Shown: in pieces, positions 14,924 through 22,844 of the stretch | Layout of the letters: the number at the start of each line of letters is the position of its first letter | How positions within the stretch are numbered: position 1 is the stretch's first letter | NCBI GenBank assembly: GCA_018714405.1 | Contig: DVNM01000015.1 | Coordinates: 1 to 64,000, forward strand | From: Scybalenecus merdavium | GTDB lineage: Bacteria; Bacillota; Clostridia; Oscillospirales; Acutalibacteraceae | DNA length: 64,000 bases | Direction of reading: 5' to 3' | Made by a program: the position numbers and the translations under genes | Notes under the pieces: generated by a model | What the model was told of the DNA's origin: nothing | The model's database searches: none | What the model saw: only the letters and a program-made list of their open reading frames with translations

Positions 14924-16429
14924 TCAGTCTTCAAAATACCATTCTTCAATGTTTGAAAAATAATTTTTATATATGCCCTGCATGTCGCCGTGCAGGTCTT
15001 TGGAATAACCGATGATGCCGCGGCGGTACACAAGCGGTACAAACGGCATTTCCGATGCAAATTCAGACACAAACGTCTCGATCTCGCTGCCGCCCATGTA
15101 GCTGGCGTAGGCTTTTGCGCTGGCGCCGTTTTCATTAATGCCGTAGTGCAGCGCGCCGTCTTTCTGGAAAAACGGGTACAGGCACATGTCGTCAGACAGT
15201 TTCGTTTCGCCCAGATACAGCTCGTACTGGCCTTTTTCAAGCGCCTGCGTGTAATCGCTGTAGGAAAGCTGACGTACGTCAACGGTAAAGCCGACGGCTT
15301 CGAGCGCTGTTTCGATCACAGTGGCGGCAGCGGTGCGGCTGGCGTTTTCGCGGTTGACGATCAGGCGCACGGTGTTTTTGTTTAAATCGGCGCCGCTTTG
15401 CGTGATCGCCTGCTGTGCGGCGGATGCATTGCTGTCTTCGGCAAAGATGGCCGAAACTTCGGCCAGCGTGCAGGCAGGGTTAAAAATGGAGGTCGCTGCC
15501 AGGGCATACCCGTGGTAGGCGCTTTTGGCGATCGTGTCGCGGCTGATGGCCAGTGATACAGCCTGGCGCAAGGCGGCGTTTGACATAATGCTGCTTGACG
15601 CGGTGTTGAAGCCCAGGTACACCAGGTTGTTGATGTTGACCTGTTTGGTCTGGCTTTTGATGCTTTTGGCATCTTCGTCGTCCAGGCTGAAAAAGGCGTA
15701 GTCGATGTTGTCTATGCTGATGCCGTTGGCGATCGATTCGCTTGAGGCAATGTTGACCAGACGGATCGACTGGATAAACGGCTCAAAATTCTCTTTTTTC
15801 GTGTTTTGCACCAGTGTAATATTGCTGCTGTCGTCTTCGTCAAACGCATATCTGCCGCTGCCGAGGGGCAGGTCGCTGTCTATCTCGGAGGCTTTTAAAA
15901 TAGGGAAGGTCAGCAGGCTTGCGGCGTTTGGGTTGGCGTAGGCCAGTTCAAAAACGATCGTGCTGCCCGCCCCGGTCGAGGCAGAGCGGATGCCGCTTAA
16001 GGTGCCGCTGTAGATGGGCGAATCTTTGGCCGCCTCGAAAGAGGCCAGAATGTCGCCGCTTTGCAGGGCACTGCCGTCTGAAAAGACTGCGCCTGAGCGG
16101 TAAGTCACGTTCAGTGTCGTTGCGTCGGTAAATTCATAGCTGCCGGCCAGTTCCAGAATGGGGGAAAATGTTTCATCCAGCCGAAAGAGCGTGTCAAATA
16201 CCAGGTCAGCGATCACAATGTTGTTTTGCGTTTCGGCCTTATACGGGTTTAGCGAGTCGGATTTTGTGTAGCTGATGCGCAGCGGCGTGTCGCTTTTCGG
16301 CGTGTCGGCCGGCTGGGTGGAAACGGTCGTGTCCTCCTCGCTTTCACCGCCGGAAGAGCAGGCAGCGAAGCTGAGCGCAATGACCCCCGCAAGAAACAGC
16401 GCCGTTATTTTTTTAAAACATTTTGGCAT
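14924..16429 (-). CDS. Lipoprotein solute-binding protein, family 5 (peptide/oligopeptide type)
   Basis: A 501-residue exported lipoprotein. The signal peptide ends in a lipobox L-S-F-A-A-C with the acylated Cys at residue 24, followed by a Ser/Gly/Glu linker. The body has the SBP family-5 layout with a TSSIFNPACTLAE-type loop and AVSLAISRDTIAKSAYHG, a hallmark helix of oligopeptide-binding proteins. It would capture peptides at the cell surface. No permease or ATPase gene accompanies it, and it sits between ymdB and asp23 in a housekeeping operon, which is an unusual location. Confidence 0.88.
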   Translation of the reverse strand: MPKCFKKITALFLAGVIALSFAACSSGGESEEDTTVSTQPADTPKSDTPLRISYTKSDSLNPYKAETQNNIVIADLVFDTLFRLDETFSPILELAGSYEFTDATTLNVTYRSGAVFSDGSALQSGDILASFEAAKDSPIYSGTLSGIRSASTGAGSTIVFELAYANPNAASLLTFPILKASEIDSDLPLGSGRYAFDEDDSSNITLVQNTKKENFEPFIQSIRLVNIASSESIANGISIDNIDYAFFSLDDEDAKSIKSQTKQVNINNLVYLGFNTASSSIMSNAALRQAVSLAISRDTIAKSAYHGYALAATSIFNPACTLAEVSAIFAEDSNASAAQQAITQSGADLNKNTVRLIVNRENASRTAAATVIETALEAVGFTVDVRQLSYSDYTQALEKGQYELYLGETKLSDDMCLYPFFQKDGALHYGINENGASAKAYASYMGGSEIETFVSEFASEMPFVPLVYRRGIIGYSKDLHGDMQGIYKNYFSNIEEWYFED

Positions 16430-16443
16430 GTGTATCGTGTCCT

Positions 16444-17217
16444 TTAAAAGCGTATCCTCTGTACGCCGGTGGTCTTTTTTGTTTTTTCGTCGATTTCAAA
16501 AATGCAGCCCTCGCACACACACGGGCCGTCCGGGTTGGTAAAGCGCGCAGGCAAGCCGGTGCGCATTTTTTCAATGGCTGCGGCCGGTTCCACGCCGAGC
16601 ACGCTGTAATATGGGCCGGTCATGCCCAGGTCCGTCATGTAGCCGGTGCCGTTTGGCAAAATCTGCTCGTCGGCCGTCTGCACATGGGTGTGCGTGCCGA
16701 ATACGGCGCTGACGCGGCCGTCCAGGAAAAAGCCCATGGCCCGTTTTTCGCCGGAGGATTCCGCGTGGAAGTCCACCAGAATGACGCCGGCGCCCATCTC
16801 CTGCAAACGGCTGATCTCGCGCTCTGCCGTGTCAAACGGATTTTCGCACGGCTCTAAGTAGGCGCGGCCGAGCAGGTTGATCACGCCGACCAGGCAAAAA
16901 CCCAGGTCCAGTACGGTGCTGCCGCGGCCCGGCGCTGTTCGATACAGGTTGGCCGGGCGCAGGATGCAGTCGTTTTCATCCAGATAGTTGTAGATCTCCC
17001 GCCGCCGCAGGGCATGGTTGCCCAGGGTGATCACGTCGGCCCCGCTGTCAAAAATATGCTGTGCCGACTGGGGCAGAACGCCGTTGCCGACCGCCGAGTT
17101 TTCCCCGTTTACGATCACGGCGCGGCAGCCAAACTCTTTTTTTATTTTGGGAAGAACACTTCTAAGATATTCGCACCCCTGTTTGGATACGACATCTCCG
17201 ATCGCGGCTATTTTCAT
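16444..17217 (-). CDS. ymdB: YmdB-type metallophosphoesterase
   Basis: A 257-residue calcineurin-like phosphoesterase of the YmdB/TIGR00282 group. Metal-binding motifs in order are GD at residue 8, NGEN near 39, GNH near 69, DFHAE near 150 and GTHTHVQT near 175. In Bacillus, YmdB hydrolyses cyclic nucleotides and affects biofilm and motility decisions. It is the first gene of the long minus-strand operon and has its own promoter 45 bases upstream. Confidence 0.92.
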   Translation of the reverse strand: MKIAAIGDVVSKQGCEYLRSVLPKIKKEFGCRAVIVNGENSAVGNGVLPQSAQHIFDSGADVITLGNHALRRREIYNYLDENDCILRPANLYRTAPGRGSTVLDLGFCLVGVINLLGRAYLEPCENPFDTAEREISRLQEMGAGVILVDFHAESSGEKRAMGFFLDGRVSAVFGTHTHVQTADEQILPNGTGYMTDLGMTGPYYSVLGVEPAAAIEKMRTGLPARFTNPDGPCVCEGCIFEIDEKTKKTTGVQRIRF

Positions 17218-17261
17218 CTGTGTCTCTTTTCTGTTCTGCTTTTTGGAAATCTATTTAAGTT

Positions 17262-17290
17262 ATTATACAATACCGCTTGCAAAAAAACAA
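17262..17290 (-). promoter_or_regulatory. Promoter of the ymdB-SBP-asp23-fakA-recG operon
   Basis: On the minus strand TTGTTT (17285-17290), a 17-base spacer and perfect TATAAT (17262-17267). Confidence 0.7.
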
Positions 17291-17344
17291 TGAAAAAAGG
17301 ATTAATTCTTCCCCGCGGCGGCGTGCGGGTATTTCCGTATACCG

Positions 17345-17369
17345 ACAAAAATACCCCGCAGCTGCGGGG
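17345..17369 (-). terminator. Terminator of the nucleotidyltransferase gene
   Basis: A perfect palindrome CCCCGCAGCTGCGGGG (17354-17369) lies five bases after the stop codon and is followed on the minus strand by TATTTTT. Confidence 0.85.
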
Positions 17370-17373
17370 CTTT

Positions 17374-18555
17374 TTACTTCTTCTTGTTGATTTTTTTCAG
17401 TTCGTTTGAGACTTTGGCGTAAAGCCGTGGCGTTTCATCCTCCTGCATGATCTCGTGGATCGTCTGGGTCGAGTGTGCGCGCCTTTTGAAAACGGCGCTC
17501 AACAGCCGGTGCAGCCAGGCAAGCGGCAGCAGAAGCGCACACTTTGCATAGGGGTACTGCTTTCTTAAATAGACGGCGCTGGGGAACAGCAGCGTCAGCA
17601 GCGCCTTCAGGCGTGTGGCCGGTGAAATGCGCCCGTCGTCGCCGATGCTGTTTTTCAAATAGATCTTGCCGGCGCCGCCGTTTTCAAACCCAAAAGCGCC
17701 GCCGCCAAGCACGATTTTTTCGGCGTGGGCATAAATGCGGTCGAAATTCACGTTCTTTTTCACTTCCACCGGTGTGGAGAACCACTTTTTGCAAAGGTAA
17801 AACAAAAAGTCGGCCGTGCCGCTTTGCCCTTCTTTTTGCAGCAGCTCGTAAGCAGACGCTGCTTCTTCGGGCGTCAGGTGCGTCAGCAGCACGTCAATGT
17901 CCATAAACATTTTTATACCGGCGCCGCCGTTTTCAAAGTGGCGTATCAGGTGCTTTACAACGTAAACCAGGTGAAAGACCGGCTTTGGGAAAAAGGTGAT
18001 GCCGTTTTCACTGGTGCACACCTCTTCAAAACGGTGCACATGTTCAAAGTCTTCGCCCAGACCCTTGTGCAGCTCGACCTCCTGCGCGCCGTCAAAAAAC
18101 GCGGCCACGTCTGCATTCAGCGTGGCCCGGCGGAAGCCGGCCTGCTCCAGTGCGGCAACAGCAGCGGAAAATTGTTCGGGCTCAATGGCAATGTCGGTGT
18201 CGGCGCTGGTGCGCAGCTCGGGCTGCGGATAAAACCGGCCGATCTGTTCGCCCTTTACATAGGCGTGGCGGATGCCGGCCGCGCACAGCGCTTCTTCGGC
18301 GCGCTGTGCCGTGATGCGCATCATTTCGTGTTTTTGCAGGGTCTTGCCGAGCAGCTGCGTGAATTTAGACATGGTGCTGCCCTGCGGCCGAAGCTGCGGC
18401 GGCAGCAGCAGGATCTGTGCGGCCGCAATGCCGGCCACGTTGTGCGACAGGCCAAGCTTTAAGACAGACGGCCAGTCGGGGTCTTTGATTTTTGCTTGCT
18501 CGCCGCGCAAAAATGTGCCAAGCAGCGTAACAAATTGTTTTTCGCCGTTTGTCAT
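17374..18555 (-). CDS. Uncharacterised nucleotidyltransferase (NTP_transf_5-like)
   Basis: A 393-residue cytoplasmic protein. The core shows the pattern of this nucleotidyltransferase group: a helix ending in A-G-I-R-H-A-Y-V-K-G, then R-T-S-A-D-T-D-I-A-I with the paired Asp residues that would bind metal, then E-V-E-L-H-K near 160. Some members sit in polysaccharide-modification loci, but this copy stands alone with its own terminator, so the substrate is unknown. AAGGAG precedes the ATG. The C-terminal 90 residues are basic and hydrophobic, possibly membrane-associated. Confidence 0.8.
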   Translation of the reverse strand: MTNGEKQFVTLLGTFLRGEQAKIKDPDWPSVLKLGLSHNVAGIAAAQILLLPPQLRPQGSTMSKFTQLLGKTLQKHEMMRITAQRAEEALCAAGIRHAYVKGEQIGRFYPQPELRTSADTDIAIEPEQFSAAVAALEQAGFRRATLNADVAAFFDGAQEVELHKGLGEDFEHVHRFEEVCTSENGITFFPKPVFHLVYVVKHLIRHFENGGAGIKMFMDIDVLLTHLTPEEAASAYELLQKEGQSGTADFLFYLCKKWFSTPVEVKKNVNFDRIYAHAEKIVLGGGAFGFENGGAGKIYLKNSIGDDGRISPATRLKALLTLLFPSAVYLRKQYPYAKCALLLPLAWLHRLLSAVFKRRAHSTQTIHEIMQEDETPRLYAKVSNELKKINKKK

Positions 18556-18654
18556 GTTCAGCTCTCCTTTGCCGGAACGGGTGTGCCGGCAGTGTTAACG
18601 ATATATGTATATGCTGTGACCGGGTAAAATCTGCATTTTACCGCATGGCAGGCA

Positions 18655-19320
18655 TTATTCCAGCCGCCAGTCGACGGGGTCGTTTGGGATCAGCCGGTTC
18701 GTTTTGGAAAAATGGCGGCAGCCGAAAAAGCCGTTGTGCGCAGAAAGCGGGCTGGGGTGCGCCGCCGTTAAAATGTGGTGGTTCGGGTTGGTGATCAGCT
18801 TTGCCTTGCTTTTGGCAAAGTTGCCCCAAAGCAGAAAAACAATGGGCTTTTCCCGCTCGTTCAGCAGTTCAATAATGCGGTCGGTAAAGACCTCCCACCC
18901 AATGCCGCGGTGACTGGCGGCCTGCCCGCCGCGCACGGAAAGCACGCTGTTGAGCAGCAGCACGCCGTTTTTGGCCCACGGCGTCAGGTCGCCGCATTTC
19001 GGAATGGGGTAGCCAAGGTCGTCGTGGTACTCTTTAAAAATGTTGACGAGCGACGGCGGCGGCGCCACGCCCGGTTTTACGGAAAACGACAGCCCGTGCG
19101 CCTGGCCGGGGCCGTGGTACGGGTCCTGCCCAAGGATCACAGCTTTGACGGCGTCGTAATCTGTGATTTTCATGGCGTTGAACAGGTCGTACATGTTTGG
19201 GTAAACGGGGTAGGCCGGGTTTGCGTATTCAGCTTTTAAAAAGTTGTGGATCTTTATATAGTATTCCTTTTTGAATTCGTCTTGCAGCAGTTCGTCCCAC
19301 GCATTGTCAAAATGCACCAT
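18655..19320 (-). CDS. ung: Uracil-DNA glycosylase, family 1
   Basis: A 221-residue base-excision repair enzyme. The catalytic water-activating motif is G-Q-D-P-Y-H-G, the uracil-pocket region is PFxx-like L-S-F-S-V, and the minor-groove loop is HPSPLSAHNGFFG. The start at 19320 (MVHFDNAWDELLQDEF) is chosen because GAGGGGA lies seven bases upstream and the N-terminus then matches the family length; a longer in-frame start at 19404 adds a non-conserved tail. Monocistronic. Confidence 0.96.
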   Translation of the reverse strand: MVHFDNAWDELLQDEFKKEYYIKIHNFLKAEYANPAYPVYPNMYDLFNAMKITDYDAVKAVILGQDPYHGPGQAHGLSFSVKPGVAPPPSLVNIFKEYHDDLGYPIPKCGDLTPWAKNGVLLLNSVLSVRGGQAASHRGIGWEVFTDRIIELLNEREKPIVFLLWGNFAKSKAKLITNPNHHILTAAHPSPLSAHNGFFGCRHFSKTNRLIPNDPVDWRLE

Positions 19321-19480
19321 CTTTTGTCCCCTCGCGCACATTCTTGTTTTTTTATATATTTCAATACATTGTATCATGTTCTTCGGCTGCCTGCAAGTTT
19401 TCAAACATACAGTTTGTATATTTTTTACAATTCTTTTTTTGTCCGCTTATTTGCGCAGGCGGCTTTTGCGGCATAAAAAA

Positions 19481-19506
19481 ACGCATGCAGATCGCTCTGC
19501 ATGCGT
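19481..19506. terminator. Bidirectional terminator after the FIVAR-like protein gene
   Basis: ACGCATGCAG pairs with CTGCATGCGT around a six-base loop, with an A-run on the left and a T-run on the right. It lies between the secreted protein gene and the start region of ung. Confidence 0.85.
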
Positions 19507-19530
19507 TTTTGTGTAAAGGTCTTCGGCAAA

Positions 19531-22275
19531 TTATTTCTGCCAATCCCAGTTGATGAAGCGGACTTTGATCGGTTCAGACTCGCTCGTGTTGCCGTTTACG
19601 TCGGTCACGATGACTTTTACCCACATGGAGCGCGGGCCTACGCCGAACGTCGGGGTGATGGTGGCGGTGCCGTCACCGTTGTCGGTGATGGTCGCTTCCG
19701 GCTCGTCTACCGACCAGTTGGCGGCAACGAACTGTACGCTGGCCACGTCGGCGTCGCCGGCGTCATACGACAGGGTCACCGACTGACTCGTCCAGGTCTG
19801 ATACCACGGGGTGGTGTGGTAGATCACGTTGCCGTCCACCTCGTCGTCGCCGTTGTTGGAGCCTTTCAGCGTAATGGTAACATCGCCGACCTTATTGTAG
19901 GCCTCCAGGGCCTGGTAAGCATTCTGTACAGCGTCTGCTGCGGCGTCAACCACACTCTGCTGGTCAGCCGGCAGGTGCTTGTCGAGCGCATTTGCAGCGT
20001 CTACAGCAGCCTGCAGTGCATCGATCGAGGCCTGGGTATAAGAGTCTTTCAGGTTATCCTTATCCAGCATCATCTGCGCTGTGGCAACGATGCTGTTCAG
20101 TCTGCTGTAATCGGCTTCTGCTTCGATCAGACCGGCAACAGCGTCGCGCACGGCCTGTGCAGCGGCAGCCACATCATTCTGCTGCAGAATGGTCGGGTTT
20201 GCGTCACGCAGGGCAATGGCAGCGGCCAGCGCGTTTTCCAGCATTTCGCGGGAATGATCGGTGTACTCGCTGTAGTTCGGGTCCAGCTTAGCGGCTTCGC
20301 CCTCGGCAATGGCTGCGTTCAGATCGCTCAGGTCAGCCGGCTTCAGGTCGTCGGCCGTCGGTGCAGCGGCAGCCAGTGTGGCTACTTCAGCAGCGACCTT
20401 CTCCTGCTCACGGATGCTGTAAGGCTGGTCAGCCAGAACCTGCTTTGCAGCAGCAATGGCTTCGGCATAAGCGGCCAGAGCAGTCTCTTCGTAATTGCCG
20501 CTGGCAACAAGTTCAGCGTATGCGGCGTCTGCTTCGGCAACAGCCTGGCTCAGGGCCGTGTAGTCGGCTCTCTGCAGCTGCAGGGCTTCGGTAGCGGCGA
20601 TAACAGCAGCTTCCATTTCGTCTACGTCATCCTGTTCCAGAATGCTCGGCACGTTGGTCAGCATGCCGTTGGCCAGGTTGATCTGGGCCTTCAGAGCATT
20701 GACCGAGGCAATGGTGTAGTCCTCGTTGCCTTCTTCCGTCAGCTTGGCGTTGGCGGCATCCACAGCGGCCTTCAGCGCTTCTACGTTGGCGCGAAGCAGG
20801 TCAGCGTCGGTCGGCATCGCGGCTTTGACGGTTTCGGTCATCGCGTTGATCGTTGCCTGGTAGCGGCTGTCCATATTCGGTTCAATAGCGGCAGCCTGAT
20901 CCAGAGCGGCCTGCAGCTCTTCTTTGGCAGCAGTCTCATAGTTGGCAGCCTCGTCGCTGGCCAGGAAGTCCTCAGCGGCTTTTACAGCTGCCTCCAGCGC
21001 GGTGTAATCCGCGTCGGTGTAGGTGACTTCCATTTCTTTCAGTGTGGTGTACACACTGTCGACCTGTGTCATATCCTGCGTGTCCAGAACGGTCTGGGCA
21101 GCGCTGATGGCAGCTTCCATATCAGCAATGCTGTCTTCCGTCAGGTACTGGCGGTTTTCGGCCAGGAAAGCGTTCGCTTCGCCGATCAGCTCTTCCAGCT
21201 GTTCCAGCGTGTAGTTCGCGATCTGGTCCAGCTTGGCCTGTGCGTCCGCCAGGGCAGCGGCAGCTTCCTCAATGGCGGCCTGGTCGCGGGCATCCGTACC
21301 GGTCTTCAGCGCAACGGCAGCATCGTAAGCCGCGGCAAAAACATCGTAGCTTTCTTCGGTGTATTTGCCGTTGTTGCCGGCCAGATAAATGTCGGCGGCA
21401 GCTTCGATCGCAGCGTCCAGATTGGTGTAGTCGGCCGGGTTGTATTTAACCATCGAAAGAGCACCGGTCAGGGCAGCTGCGGCGTTGTCGATCGCGGCCT
21501 GGTCGAGCGCGTCGTCACCCATCTGTGCCTGTGCGTTGGCCAGTGCAGTTTCCAGCGTGTCTTTGGAAAGCGCAGTCATGTACTGGCCGTCAGAGGCAAG
21601 CAGCGCTTCTGCTTCGCTGACGACGGCAGCCAAATCGCTCTTATCCACAACAGTGATGTTGATGGTCACGGTGCCGCTGCCGGTTTCAGCAGAGCCAGCG
21701 GGCGTGGGGAACGCCCATGTAGACATAGTCATATCCATAGTCGCAGTGTATGTACCTACAGTAGCATCCGGAATGTTAATCGTACCGATCCAGTGATAGA
21801 ATTCCGTATTTACTGTAAGAGGATCGGCAATGGGGGTGCTGGGAGTTTTGTCATTTGCTCTGTCACTGGGCACATAGGTTGCTGTGTTCGCCAGTTCATT
21901 TAAACTATTGAACTTCAGCTGCGCCGAATCCCAACCACTCCATTTTTTGGCGTTGACATAAAAATCAACACTCACCACATCGCTATCAGACATTTTTACA
22001 TAGGTGTACTCCAGCGTATCCTGTGGCTTGCTGCTGTTTAGGTCATCAACAGTGGCATTGTAGTCTGTTGAAAAAGATACGCCAGCGCGTCCTTTGCTGT
22101 CTGTCAGGTACCATGTACCGGTGGCAGATACAACGTGTCCCTGCGGTGCAGCAGGGGTTTCTGCGGCGTCATCCGCGGCGAACACTACGGGCGTTGCAGA
22201 AAGCACCATAACAAGTGCCAAAAGCGCGGCCAGCAGCTTACGCGAAAAGCGGAGCGCCTTGTGTTTTTGAACCAT
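19531..22275 (-). CDS. Large secreted protein with eight FIVAR-like helical repeats
   Basis: A 914-residue export product. The ATG at 22275 is preferred: AAGGAGG ends nine bases before it but directly abuts the upstream ATG at 22284. The signal peptide (R-K-L-L-A-A-L-L-A-L-V-M-V-L, then V-V-F-A) ends near residue 33. A beta-rich N-terminal domain runs to about 210. Eight Ala-rich repeats of about 70 residues follow (210-790), each with a Y/L-x-x-L-x-x-A-I/V-x-x-A start and a helix ending A-A-x-A-L. The C-terminal domain (790-914) has Ig-like beta strands and ends I-N-W-D-W-Q-K. There is no LPXTG, anchor helix or SLH domain. Similar repeats occur in sugar- or matrix-binding surface proteins; the ligand here is unknown. 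Confidence 0.85.
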   Translation of the reverse strand: MVQKHKALRFSRKLLAALLALVMVLSATPVVFAADDAAETPAAPQGHVVSATGTWYLTDSKGRAGVSFSTDYNATVDDLNSSKPQDTLEYTYVKMSDSDVVSVDFYVNAKKWSGWDSAQLKFNSLNELANTATYVPSDRANDKTPSTPIADPLTVNTEFYHWIGTINIPDATVGTYTATMDMTMSTWAFPTPAGSAETGSGTVTINITVVDKSDLAAVVSEAEALLASDGQYMTALSKDTLETALANAQAQMGDDALDQAAIDNAAAALTGALSMVKYNPADYTNLDAAIEAAADIYLAGNNGKYTEESYDVFAAAYDAAVALKTGTDARDQAAIEEAAAALADAQAKLDQIANYTLEQLEELIGEANAFLAENRQYLTEDSIADMEAAISAAQTVLDTQDMTQVDSVYTTLKEMEVTYTDADYTALEAAVKAAEDFLASDEAANYETAAKEELQAALDQAAAIEPNMDSRYQATINAMTETVKAAMPTDADLLRANVEALKAAVDAANAKLTEEGNEDYTIASVNALKAQINLANGMLTNVPSILEQDDVDEMEAAVIAATEALQLQRADYTALSQAVAEADAAYAELVASGNYEETALAAYAEAIAAAKQVLADQPYSIREQEKVAAEVATLAAAAPTADDLKPADLSDLNAAIAEGEAAKLDPNYSEYTDHSREMLENALAAAIALRDANPTILQQNDVAAAAQAVRDAVAGLIEAEADYSRLNSIVATAQMMLDKDNLKDSYTQASIDALQAAVDAANALDKHLPADQQSVVDAAADAVQNAYQALEAYNKVGDVTITLKGSNNGDDEVDGNVIYHTTPWYQTWTSQSVTLSYDAGDADVASVQFVAANWSVDEPEATITDNGDGTATITPTFGVGPRSMWVKVIVTDVNGNTSESEPIKVRFINWDWQK

Positions 22276-22844
22276 TGGGTTCATCCTCCTTAGTAGTGTT
22301 TTATATTTTAGCGGCCTGCGCCGTTAAAACCAATTCGGGCAAGTTGCTGAACACTTGCATAGTATTTGCGGGATACAGGGCAACTTTGCCCGGTTGTGTT
22401 CATTAACTTATCTTGACAATACATTTTTACTACTTTTTTTTCGGGCTGTCAAGGGAATTTTAGCGTTTTTTCCGGCCTTTTTGCGCGCCGCGCCCGGCCG
22501 GATGTTTTTTGCCGCCGCTGCGCCGTTTTTTGTTTCTGCACATTTATAAATTTTTTCTAAACTCCTGCGCACCTGTTCGGTATTTTTGCTAAAGCTGTGC
22601 TGCGGTGGTCTTGAACAGCCTTTCCCCGAACCCGGGGAAGGCGGCCAGCCGCCCAGCGGCTGGGCCGGATGCGGGCGCAAAAAAACACAAATGTATAACA
22701 AGGATTATAATTTTAAAGAAAATTCCAAAAAAGCGGCTATACAACGGCGGTTTCGTGTGCTATAATATTACAGATATTTTGCGGCCGCCGGGGCTGAGGC
22801 TGCCGGCGCATTTTGCAGACTTTAACGGGAAAGGATGTTTCTTT
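22276..22844. other. Divergent intergenic region with several hairpins
   Basis: About 570 bases between the divergent FIVAR-like gene and aspS, with no convincing gene. On the FIVAR side are two short inverted repeats: GCAAGT/ACTTGC at 22339-22358 and GGGCAA/TTGCCC at 22378-22391. Further right, TTGACA on the minus strand near 22456 may be the -35 box of the FIVAR gene, but its -10 box is poor. Two strong GC-rich hairpins lie in tandem at 22619-22641 and 22643-22666. I found no T-box antiterminator core and no known riboswitch motif. Confidence 0.5.
22738..22766 (+). promoter_or_regulatory. Promoter of aspS-gatCAB
   Basis: TATACA (22738-22743), a 17-base spacer and an extended -10 TG-C-TATAAT ending at 22766, about 78 bases before the aspS start. 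Confidence 0.75.

Noticed and set aside
19531..19620. Cell-wall sorting signal on the FIVAR-like protein
   Set aside because: The C-terminus ends in I-N-W-D-W-Q-K with no LPXTG-like motif, hydrophobic helix or basic tail.
19501..21903. 800-residue open frame on the plus strand
   Set aside because: It is the antisense shadow of the FIVAR-like repeat protein; long open antisense frames arise from its Ala-rich codons, and it has no ribosome site or family match.
22619..22844. T-box or amino-acid riboswitch in front of aspS
   Set aside because: No T-box core sequence or antiterminator is visible, and the promoter lies downstream of the strong hairpins.
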